Part shown: piece by piece, positions 16,013-23,090 of the stretch | Layout of the letters: each line of letters begins with the position of its first letter | Numbering within the stretch: position 1 is the first letter of the stretch | NCBI GenBank assembly: GCA_017451915.1 | Contig: JAFTNJ010000038.1 | Coordinates: forward strand, 1 to 59,106 | Length of the DNA: 59,106 nucleotides | DNA from: Clostridia bacterium | GTDB lineage: Bacteria; Bacillota; Clostridia; Oscillospirales; CAG-272 | Direction of reading: 5' to 3' | Program-made: the position numbers and the translations under genes | Notes under the pieces: model-generated | Database searches by the model: none | What the model was told of the DNA's origin: nothing | Seen by the model: the letters and a program-made list of their open reading frames with translations, nothing else

Positions 16013-17209
16013 ATGAAAATTCTTGTATTGAACGCGGGAAGCTCTTCCCTGAAATACCAGCTTTTCAATATGGAAAGCTCCGAAGTACTGGCAAAAGGAA
16101 CCTGTGAGCGCATTGGCGCCGGTGGCTTTATTACCCACAAGCGCGGCGGTGAGGCCTACACCGAGGAAGTGGATTTCCCCAATCACGGTGTCGCCCTGGA
16201 AAAGGTGCTCTCCCTGCTCTGCTCCAAGGAGTACGGCGTGATCGCCTCCATTGACGAGATCAACGCGGTAGGACACCGCGTGGCTCACGGCGGCGAGATG
16301 CTGAAGGAGTCCTCCATCATCACCGAGAGCGTGATCAAGTATCTGGAAAACATTGTTCCCATCAATCCCCTCCACGGCCCTCCTGCCATTGCCGGTATCA
16401 AGGCCTGCCTGGAGCTGATGCCTGCCGTAACCCAGGTTGCCGTGTTTGATACCTCCTTCTACTCCACGGTAGAGGATTCCCGCTTTGTTTACGCCATTCC
16501 CTACGAATTCTACGAAGAAGATAAGATCCGTCGCTACGGCTTCCACGGAACCTCCCACCGTTACGTCAGCGCAAAGCTGGCAGAGGTGCTGGGCAAGCCC
16601 ATTGAAGATCTGAAGATCATCACCTGCCACCTTGGCAACGGCTCCTCCATCACCGCCATCAACGGCGGCAAGGCCATGGACACCTCCATGGGCTTTACTC
16701 CCCAGGAGGGCGTGGTTATGGGCACCCGCTCGGGCACCATCGATCCCACGGTGGTCACCTACCTGATGAAGACCAAGGGCTACTCCGCACAGGAAGTAGA
16801 GGATATCCTCAACAAGAAGAGCGGTCTGCTGGGTGTTTCGGGCATTTCCAACGACCTGCGCAACGTAGTGGACGCCGCAAATCAGGGCAACAAGAGAGCC
16901 GAGCTGGCCATTCAGCTCCTCATCAACAGCATCAAGAAGTTGATTGGTGCCTACACCGCCGAAATGAACGGTCTGGACGCTCTGGTATTTACCGCCGGCA
17001 TTGGTGAGAACCAACACAACATCCGCGAGATGGTTTGTGAGAACATGAGCTACCTTGGCATTGAGATCGACAAGGATAAGAACGAACACTTTACCCGTGG
17101 CATTCCCTTTGACATTACCAAGGAAGGGGCTCACGTTGCCACCTGGATCATTCCCACCGACGAGGAATACATGATCGCCATTGACACCCAACGCTTGGCA
17201 AGCAAATAA
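16013..17209 (+). CDS. ackA: Acetate/propionate kinase
   Basis: This 398-residue ASKHA kinase starts MKILVLNAGSSSLKY and contains VFDTSFYSTV, HGTSHRYV, HLGNGSSI, DTSMGFTP and FTAGIGEN, all of the standard acetate kinase family. In this operon it would convert propionyl phosphate made by PduL to propionate, yielding ATP, so a PduW-like role is likely. No encapsulation peptide is seen, consistent with a cytosolic reaction. Confidence 0.93.
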   Translation: MKILVLNAGSSSLKYQLFNMESSEVLAKGTCERIGAGGFITHKRGGEAYTEEVDFPNHGVALEKVLSLLCSKEYGVIASIDEINAVGHRVAHGGEMLKESSIITESVIKYLENIVPINPLHGPPAIAGIKACLELMPAVTQVAVFDTSFYSTVEDSRFVYAIPYEFYEEDKIRRYGFHGTSHRYVSAKLAEVLGKPIEDLKIITCHLGNGSSITAINGGKAMDTSMGFTPQEGVVMGTRSGTIDPTVVTYLMKTKGYSAQEVEDILNKKSGLLGVSGISNDLRNVVDAANQGNKRAELAIQLLINSIKKLIGAYTAEMNGLDALVFTAGIGENQHNIREMVCENMSYLGIEIDKDKNEHFTRGIPFDITKEGAHVATWIIPTDEEYMIAIDTQRLASK

Positions 17210-17233
17210 TAGGCAAAGGACAGGTATTTGAAC

Positions 17234-18676
17234 ATGGCAAATATTACCGAAGCGGAAATCCGCAAAATTGTAGAAAACATCATCAAGGGCAACGGCAATC
17301 CTGCCGCCCCCAAATATAGCTCCACCGAGTACAACGGCCGCAAGCTCATTGGCATCTACGCCGATATGAACGAGGCCATTGACGCCGCCGAGCGTGGCTA
17401 CAAGGCAGTTCGTGCCATGACCGTGGAGCAGAGAGAAAAGATCATTACCGAGATCCGCCGTTTGACGGTTGCCGAGGCTCCCATTATGGCCGAGATTGGC
17501 GTAGCCGAAACCGGCATGGGTAAGGTGGAGCACAAGAGACTGAAGCATATTCTGGTGGCCGAAAAGACCCCCGGAACCGAGGACATTGTGTCCGAGGCCA
17601 AGACCGGAGACAACGGTCTGACCCTGACCGAGATGGCTCCCTTTGGTGTGGTAGGCTCCATCACCCCCAGCACCAACCCCTCCGAAACCGTCATTTGCAA
17701 CTCCATTGGTATGATCGCCGCAGGCAACGGCGTGGTATTCAATCCCCACCCCAATGCCATTTGCACCTCCAACTACGCCATTGACCTGGTCAACCGTGCC
17801 TCTGCCGCCGCCGGCGGTCCCGAGATCCTGGTTTGCTCCATGGTCAAGCCCACGCTGGAGAGTGCGGGCATTATGCAGTCCCATCCCAAGATCAAGCTTC
17901 TGGTTTGCACCGGCGGCCCCGGTGTAGTAAAGGCAGTGCTTTCCTCGGGTAAGAAGGCCATCGGCGCCGGTGCGGGCAATCCCCCCGTGATCGTTGACGA
18001 CACCGCCGACATTCGCAAGGCCGGCAAGGACATCATTGACGGCTGCTGCTTTGACAACAATCTTCCCTGCATTGCCGAGAAGGAGGTCTTTGCCTTCTCC
18101 AACATCGCGGATCAGCTGATTGCTGAAATGCAAAAGAACGGCGCCTACCTGATCAATCAGGAGCAGGCCGATAAGCTCGCTGCCATCGTCCTGGAGGAAA
18201 AGACCAACAAGGCCGGCAAGACGGTTAAGACCGTGAGCCGCCATTGCGTTGGCCGCGACGCCGACGTGCTTCTTGCCAAGATTGGTATCAACGTAGATAA
18301 GAGCGTGCGTTGCATCATTTGTGAGACCTACTTTATGCACGATTTCGTTCAGCACGAGCTGATGATGCCCATTCTTCCCATCGTCCGTGTGGACAACATC
18401 GAGCAGGCCATTGACCTGGCCGTTAAGGCAGAGCACGGCAACCGCCACACCGCTCATATGCACTCCAAGAACATTGATCACCTCTCCGCCTTTGCAAAGG
18501 CCGTGGAAACCACCATCTTTGTAAAGAACGCTCCCTCCTACGCCGGCATCGGCTTTGGTGGCGAGGGACACACCACCTTCACCATTGCGGGTCCCACCGG
18601 TGAGGGCATCACCTCGGCACGCTCCTTTACCAGAAAGCGCAGATGCGTGATGGCAGACAACTTTAGAATTATTTAA
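17234..18676 (+). CDS. pduP: CoA-acylating propionaldehyde dehydrogenase (PduP-like)
   Basis: This 480-residue aldehyde dehydrogenase oxidises propionaldehyde to propionyl-CoA with NAD+. The first 18 residues (ANITEAEIRKIVENIIKG) are a typical PduP encapsulation helix, followed by a short linker. GVVGSITPSTNPSE, GGPGVVKAVL and the catalytic C279 in NNLPCIAEKE are family motifs. I take ATG 17234 rather than TTG 17228, since only the former keeps MANIT as the N-terminus at a good distance from AAAGGACAGG. Confidence 0.94.
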   Translation: MANITEAEIRKIVENIIKGNGNPAAPKYSSTEYNGRKLIGIYADMNEAIDAAERGYKAVRAMTVEQREKIITEIRRLTVAEAPIMAEIGVAETGMGKVEHKRLKHILVAEKTPGTEDIVSEAKTGDNGLTLTEMAPFGVVGSITPSTNPSETVICNSIGMIAAGNGVVFNPHPNAICTSNYAIDLVNRASAAAGGPEILVCSMVKPTLESAGIMQSHPKIKLLVCTGGPGVVKAVLSSGKKAIGAGAGNPPVIVDDTADIRKAGKDIIDGCCFDNNLPCIAEKEVFAFSNIADQLIAEMQKNGAYLINQEQADKLAAIVLEEKTNKAGKTVKTVSRHCVGRDADVLLAKIGINVDKSVRCIICETYFMHDFVQHELMMPILPIVRVDNIEQAIDLAVKAEHGNRHTAHMHSKNIDHLSAFAKAVETTIFVKNAPSYAGIGFGGEGHTTFTIAGPTGEGITSARSFTRKRRCVMADNFRII

Positions 18677-18689
18677 CGAGGATTGCGGC

Positions 18690-19340
18690 ATGAAATATAC
18701 GGAACAAGAATTAAAGGCCCTGGTCAACAAGGTGATCGAGGCCGTAAAGGATGAAAAGAATCCCGAAGGCGATATTCCCGTTGGCATTTCCAACCGCCAC
18801 ATCCACCTGACCCGTGAGCACGTGGAGATCCTCTTTGGAAAGGGCTATCAGCTCACCAAGATCAAGGATCTGTCCCAGCCCGGTCAGTACGCCTGCAAGG
18901 AGCAGTTGACCATTGTAGGCCCCTCTATGCGCGCCATTGAGGGTGTTCGCGTCCTGGGTCCCGAGAGAAAGGCATCTCAGGTAGAAATCTCCAGAACCGA
19001 CAGCTACGTGCTCAAGCTCAAGCCCCCCGTAAGGGAGTCGGGTGACATCGGCGGATCCGCCCCCATCACCATCATCGGCCCCAAGGGCATTGTCACCCTG
19101 AAGGAGGGTTGCATCATTGCCAATCGCCACATTCACATGAGCGAGGAAGAGGGCAAGGCCTTTGGTGTGGTAGATAATGAGTATGTGGACGTAGAGCTCT
19201 CGGGCGAGAGAAGAAGCCTCTTTTATGACGTACAGATCCGTGTGCACAAGGATTTCCGCCTGGAAATGCACATCGACACCGACGACGCCAACGCCGCAGG
19301 TGTGGGCAACGGCTTTAAAGCCAAGCTCCTGAAGCGCTGA
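18690..19340 (+). CDS. pduL: Phosphate propanoyltransferase (PduL)
   Basis: This 216-residue enzyme exchanges CoA for phosphate on propionyl-CoA and recycles CoA inside the shell. Two-zinc ligands are visible in SNRHIHLTREH (about residues 32-42), ANRHIHMSEEE and EMHIDTDDANA. The N-terminal TEQELKALVNKVIEAVKDE is an encapsulation helix. It is the last gene of the operon, 13 nt after pduP, and a terminator follows. Confidence 0.95.
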   Translation: MKYTEQELKALVNKVIEAVKDEKNPEGDIPVGISNRHIHLTREHVEILFGKGYQLTKIKDLSQPGQYACKEQLTIVGPSMRAIEGVRVLGPERKASQVEISRTDSYVLKLKPPVRESGDIGGSAPITIIGPKGIVTLKEGCIIANRHIHMSEEEGKAFGVVDNEYVDVELSGERRSLFYDVQIRVHKDFRLEMHIDTDDANAAGVGNGFKAKLLKR

Positions 19341-19390
19341 CGCCTCGCCGAGGATAGGAAACCGTCCCTTCCTGACCAAATGAGACACCA

Positions 19391-19430
19391 AATCGGCAGA
19401 GAGCAGCATCGCCTCCTCTGCCGATTTTCT
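19391..19430 (+). terminator. Terminator of the microcompartment operon
   Basis: An 11-bp perfect stem (AATCGGCAGAG 19391-19401 with 19416-19426) is followed by TTTCT. It closes a transcript of about 15 kb. Confidence 0.8.
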
Positions 19431-19465
19431 CTACCCACCATTCATTCAAACGAAAGGAATTCGCC

Positions 19466-20305
19466 ATGCAACGTCTTTGCGACCTTCACACCCATTCGAT
19501 CTATTCCGACGGCTCCTGCACCCCCGAGGAGCTCCTGAATCTGGCGCAGCAGGCCGGCCTTTCCGCGGTCGCTCTTTGCGACCACAACACCGTGGACGGA
19601 CTTCCCTCCTTTTTGTCCGCGGCAACCAATACCAAGGTAGAAGCCATTGCCGGAGCCGAATTCTCGGTGGATCTGGAGGGAACCGAGCTCCATTTGCTGG
19701 GGCTGGAAATTCCGGTAACTTACTTCTCCCAGATCTCGGAGCAAATGCGCGAGGGAATGAAACGCAAGGAGATCAGCAATTTGGAGCTGATCGAATCCCT
19801 GGGGCGGGCAGGCTATTCCCTGGACTACAAGGCCATCAAAGACCAGACCCCCAACGGGAAGGTCAATCGGGCGCACATCGCCATGGAGTTGACCCGACGG
19901 GGCTACACCGGCTCGGTGCAGGAGGCGTTTGCCACCCTTCTTTCTCCCGCGGCAGGCCATTACATCGAGCCCAAACGCCTTACCGTTTGGGAGATGCTGG
20001 ACGTGCTCTGCTCCATGGGGGCCATCCCTGTGCTGGCACATCCCTTCCTGAATCTCTCCGAGGAACGGCTAAAGGAACTCCTCCCCCAGGCGGCCCGTCG
20101 TGGCCTGCGAGGCATGGAATGTCAATACTCTTTATATGACGAAACCACCACACAAACCGCCATGCAAATGGCAGACGCCTACGGACTGAAGTACAGCGGC
20201 GGCAGCGATTTTCACGGTACTGCAAAGCCGGACATCCGTATAGGCGTTGGCAAGGGGAATTTGCAAATTCCCTACCAATGGCTGATCGATCTGCACCGCG
20301 CGTAA
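19466..20305 (+). CDS. PHP-domain phosphoesterase (YciV/RNase AM-like)
   Basis: This 279-residue metal-dependent phosphoesterase starts with DLHTHSIYSDGSCTPEEL (HxH metal motif). ALCDHNTVDG, GAEFSV, VLAHPF and the late GGSDFHG supply the remaining ligands. The overall layout resembles 3',5'-nucleoside bisphosphate phosphatase / 5'-3' exoribonuclease AM proteins. The ATG is preceded by CGAAAGGAAT. It lies between two terminators and is probably transcribed alone; a link to the microcompartment is not indicated. Confidence 0.85.
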   Translation: MQRLCDLHTHSIYSDGSCTPEELLNLAQQAGLSAVALCDHNTVDGLPSFLSAATNTKVEAIAGAEFSVDLEGTELHLLGLEIPVTYFSQISEQMREGMKRKEISNLELIESLGRAGYSLDYKAIKDQTPNGKVNRAHIAMELTRRGYTGSVQEAFATLLSPAAGHYIEPKRLTVWEMLDVLCSMGAIPVLAHPFLNLSEERLKELLPQAARRGLRGMECQYSLYDETTTQTAMQMADAYGLKYSGGSDFHGTAKPDIRIGVGKGNLQIPYQWLIDLHRA

Positions 20306-20306
20306 A

Positions 20307-20345
20307 AAACAGGGGCTGTGTCGTTTGACACAGCCCCTGTTTTCT
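20307..20345. terminator. Bidirectional terminator between convergent genes
   Basis: A 16-bp perfect stem (20307-20322 with 20327-20342) and a GTTT loop have T-rich flanks on both strands. It serves the PHP gene on the plus strand and overlaps the end of the XRE regulator gene on the minus strand. Confidence 0.9.
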
Positions 20346-21433
20346 TATGGATGAGATGACATTCTTCGGGAAAGCAACTTCTCCCGATAGATTGGCATCT
20401 CCCGCGGCTTTGCGAATTGCGGATGGGGAGAATGAGCAAGACGGTTCCACAACCAACCTGCAAGATCCTCGGTACCGTAGGTACTCATAATTAGCTCCTT
20501 GATCACGGCATCCTCTTTAGCCAAAGCCATCAGATCCTCCATGGCGGCGAATTGCCTTTCCCGCACGCGGATCAAATCCTCCACGGCGTCCTCCATGTTG
20601 GCCTCCACCCCAAGCATTCCTGCCAACACCTCGCAAACGGCAATTTCAGCAATGCAAAAAGATGCAAAGTCTTCCCGCTTCCGCAGTTCCCCAAAGGCCT
20701 TCGCCATCGCTTCCAAACGGACGGTCTTTTCCGTCAGCGAACACGCGGGATCAAACCGCAATGTTCGCGCAAGCCGAATTGCCATCGCGTCCATCAATCC
20801 GTAACAGTTTTTTCGGTTCCAATGTCGAAATTCTTCCGTATTTCGGTCAAACAGTTGTTCTTTCATCATGGACGCCGTCTGATTTGACTGTTCGGAAAGT
20901 ACCGCGAGGGCTTCCTGTGTATTTCCTGCGGCGTGAAGCAGTTTCGCTTTCATATGAATCGCTCGGGCGCGAAGTCCGTCCTCCTTACTACCGTCCAGAA
21001 TGCATTCACAGATCCGCAACAGCTCCTCCCGATGTGCCAGAAGCTTGGCTGCATCGGTTCCAACTTCTCCCCCGGCCATGTCCCACATATAGGCATTCAT
21101 GATTCCATAATCGTGGGGAAATTGCCTTCTCGCTTCAACAATCGTTTCCCGCGCCTCAGGATATCGGCCGTCCAAATGCAATCGACGATGCTCCGCCAAG
21201 ATTTGATCAACGTCGGCCTGCTCCTTCATGACATCATATCCTAAAAGCGTGTCCACACTGACCCCAAAGATCCGGGCGAGGGGAAATAGAAGAGTGATGT
21301 CCGGATAGGTGTTTTTCGCTTCCCATTTGCTAACCGCCGCAGTAGAGATCTGCAAAAGCTCAGCCAGCTGCTCCTGGGTAAATCCCTTGGCAAGCCGAAA
21401 CCGCTTAATATTTGCTCCTATGTTCAGTTCCAT
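20345..21433 (-). CDS. XRE-family regulator with large helical C-terminal domain
   Basis: This 362-residue protein begins with a helix-turn-helix (ANIKRFRLAKGFTQEQLAELL, then STAAVSKWE) and PDITLLFPLARIFGVSVDTLLG, the usual XRE linker. The remaining 290 residues are helix-rich and TPR-like (YPEARETIVEARRQFPHDY...), probably a sensing or dimerisation part. The same architecture appears in the interrupted gene at 35713-36924. A promoter lies at 21482-21509. Its targets are unknown; the neighbouring exported-protein cluster is a candidate. Confidence 0.85.
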   Translation of the reverse strand: MELNIGANIKRFRLAKGFTQEQLAELLQISTAAVSKWEAKNTYPDITLLFPLARIFGVSVDTLLGYDVMKEQADVDQILAEHRRLHLDGRYPEARETIVEARRQFPHDYGIMNAYMWDMAGGEVGTDAAKLLAHREELLRICECILDGSKEDGLRARAIHMKAKLLHAAGNTQEALAVLSEQSNQTASMMKEQLFDRNTEEFRHWNRKNCYGLMDAMAIRLARTLRFDPACSLTEKTVRLEAMAKAFGELRKREDFASFCIAEIAVCEVLAGMLGVEANMEDAVEDLIRVRERQFAAMEDLMALAKEDAVIKELIMSTYGTEDLAGWLWNRLAHSPHPQFAKPREMPIYREKLLSRRMSSHP

Positions 21434-21481
21434 GTTTTTCTCCTTTTTTTCTATAAGGTAAACCGGCCGATTTCCAATTCT

Positions 21482-21509
21482 ATTATAGCATAATCCTCCA
21501 AAAATACAA
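21482..21509 (-). promoter_or_regulatory. Promoter of the XRE regulator gene
   Basis: On the minus strand TTGTAT (21509-21504) and TATAAT (21487-21482) are spaced 16 nt apart, about 50 nt before the start codon. Confidence 0.6.
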
Positions 21510-21574
21510 GGGAAACCAAGGCAACCTCTTCTTAACCTGCAGTTAAAAAAACATCAGAACCTTTTTGAAATCAA

Positions 21575-21607
21575 CAAAAAAGAGCCGTTGCAAAAGCAAC
21601 GGCTCTT
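21575..21607 (-). terminator. Terminator of the exported-protein/micropeptide cluster
   Basis: A 12-bp stem (AAGAGCCGTTGC 21580-21591 with 21596-21607) and an AAAA loop are followed on the minus strand by TTTTTTG. It lies 12 nt past the micropeptide stop codon. This supports the micropeptide being the last gene of a real transcript. Confidence 0.85.
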
Positions 21608-21618
21608 AAATGTTTCAA

Positions 21619-21753
21619 TTAGCCAAACTGAAAAATATCGTTAAAGTCGATCACGTCACCGTCACCAATGCCGGCATCCACCAACACGGAGGCAGTCAGG
21701 ATATCTTCGTCAGATACTTGGATCAGTTCAATTTCGGGGGTAATATATTTCAT
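21619..21753 (-). CDS. EDILTAS-type micropeptide (44 aa)
   Basis: A 44-residue ORF starts MKYITPEIELIQV, continues with SDEDILTAS, and ends in an acidic tail (DGDVIDFNDIFQFG). AAGGAG sits 8 nt before the ATG, and a strong terminator follows the stop, so it should be expressed. Longer in-frame upstream starts would run into the preceding gene and have no ribosome site. The same pattern (MxKxY..P.IE followed by [DE]EDILTAS and an acidic tail) recurs in the 38-residue ORF at 58751-58867, also directly after an exported-protein gene. I recall similar unannotated peptides in gut Clostridia but know no function. It could be a leader-type precursor, a tag or a chaperone-like partner; none is proven. 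Confidence 0.75.
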   Translation of the reverse strand: MKYITPEIELIQVSDEDILTASVLVDAGIGDGDVIDFNDIFQFG

Positions 21754-21790
21754 ATTTGTTCTCCTTTCTGAATGACTTGCTCGGCAGATA

Positions 21791-22507
21791 TTACTGAATA
21801 CCGGCGGTCGAATGATTCCATTCGCCATACACAAAGGAGCCATCCTGAAGCTGCACAAAGGAACGAATAGAAAAAGGAAGATTGGTGGGGAAATTGGTCA
21901 CCGTGAGAGCAATAAAGTAATTGGACTCGGCAACAAATGCCTCAGCAGGCGTACGATCGTCGCCGGAAAGTGCTGTGTAGGCATTCTTGGTGGTAATCTT
22001 GAAGGATTCTTCGCCAAATTGAATTTCAAATCCGGCGCACTGGTAATCCACCAAAGAGTTGACAGTAGTTACAAAGCGTACGTCGCGCACATCAGCTACA
22101 CCCTTATCATTAATCTGAAACTGCACATTCAGCGTTTTCAAGCTCACAAACTTGTTGGCGCTAACGCGGAAGGTACGAATATAGTTTGCAACGTAGGTTT
22201 TTCCATCCACAACGGTCTCATTGGACATATCCATACCAATAGACAACCATCCCTCAAAGCGCATCAGTCCTGCCATTTTGGCAAGATCAGGAATCAGAAT
22301 TGCGGCGGCCTCATTAACCGTCAAGGAAGCACTCACGTTGCCGCTAACGGTTTCCTGAGATACCATGGTACCGTTCTCGTCAAATACGGGGAACAGGAAA
22401 CTAACGGTAACGGTCTCGTCAACGGTGTCGGTGGCAAATGCAGGGGCTACGAACAAAAATGGAAGGGTCAAGAGAATGCACATCAGTTTGATCCATCTTA
22501 ATTTCAT
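21791..22507 (-). CDS. Exported protein of unknown function
   Basis: This 238-residue protein has a clear signal peptide (MKLRWIKLMCILLTLPFLFVAPAFA, cut after about residue 24). The rest is beta-rich. The block VRFVTTVNSL..Y.CAGFEI, with a later NYFIALTV...FSIRSFVQL, resembles a domain I associate with large surface proteins of Clostridia (RFVSTVDSL...VGFEI). The start at 22507 follows AAGGAGG. It lies between the lipoprotein gene and the micropeptide gene, with 37 nt to each, which suggests co-transcription. Confidence 0.8.
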   Translation of the reverse strand: MKLRWIKLMCILLTLPFLFVAPAFATDTVDETVTVSFLFPVFDENGTMVSQETVSGNVSASLTVNEAAAILIPDLAKMAGLMRFEGWLSIGMDMSNETVVDGKTYVANYIRTFRVSANKFVSLKTLNVQFQINDKGVADVRDVRFVTTVNSLVDYQCAGFEIQFGEESFKITTKNAYTALSGDDRTPAEAFVAESNYFIALTVTNFPTNLPFSIRSFVQLQDGSFVYGEWNHSTAGIQ

Positions 22508-22544
22508 TTTATTATCCTCCTTAATATAAATCAAGGTTGTTTGC

Positions 22545-23018
22545 TTATTCAAGAATTGTCTCGATCGTTAAAACGTCAAGAACGGGAATTTCAGCACCAT
22601 TTACGGTTTTCAGTGTAATGATGCCAAGTACACGAACCTCACTTCCCTCTTTTGCTACCTTGGTAAGGCCATGGAGAGGAAGTCCGAATTTAACGTCCAT
22701 ACCTTCAACAGTTTGCGTACGGTAGAGGAACGGCGTCTTGTCTGCGTAGTAATCGGTCGTAATATAGCCCTGCAACATGTAGATCTGACCCGAATAGGGA
22801 GAAACATCTTGCTGCAGAGAAGTAATGAAGGATACAAACTCCTCCTTGCTGACCTTGTTAGTCAATTCATCTACGGTCTCGATCAAGGTGATCTCATCCG
22901 GTGAGAGGGTAATGATTCCACTGGTGGTGGTTGCGTGATCATGGTCATGATCATGGGAGCAGGACACACAGGAGATCACAATGGAAAACAATATAATACC
23001 AATAATTATTTTTTTCAT
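22545..23018 (-). CDS. Small lipoprotein with His/Asp-rich N-terminus
   Basis: This 157-residue protein has a lipoprotein signal (MKKIIIGIILFSIVISCVSC, lipobox V-S-C). Directly after the lipidated cysteine comes SHDHDHDHATTT, a likely metal-binding stretch. The remaining region has YMLQGYITTDY and VRVLGIITLKT and may be a small OB-like or NTF2-like fold. It is the second gene of the minus-strand cluster. Given the cysteine-module protein upstream, zinc-related binding at the cell surface is a possibility, not a conclusion. Confidence 0.8.
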   Translation of the reverse strand: MKKIIIGIILFSIVISCVSCSHDHDHDHATTTSGIITLSPDEITLIETVDELTNKVSKEEFVSFITSLQQDVSPYSGQIYMLQGYITTDYYADKTPFLYRTQTVEGMDVKFGLPLHGLTKVAKEGSEVRVLGIITLKTVNGAEIPVLDVLTIETILE

Positions 23019-23045
23019 AGTTTTTATACTTTCTTATTTAACAAA

Positions 23046-23073
23046 TCCTGCGGGGATTTGAATCCCCGCAGGA
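23046..23073 (-). terminator. Hairpin after the CxxC-repeat gene
   Basis: Stem 23046-23058 with 23061-23073 (TCCTGCGGGGATT and its complement) lies in the 72-nt gap between the large repeat gene and the lipoprotein gene. On the minus strand only a weak T-rich tail (TTTGTTAAAT) follows. It may terminate partially or stabilise the upstream mRNA rather than stop transcription fully. Confidence 0.55.
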
Positions 23074-23090
23074 CCGTTTGAAAAATTCAA

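Noticed and set aside
13435-18802. Two very long minus-strand open frames (about 900 and 1000 codons) across the microcompartment genes
   Set aside because: They cross several well-supported plus-strand genes and their boundaries. Their translations are Gly/His/Val-rich without domains, typical shadows of GC-biased codon use.
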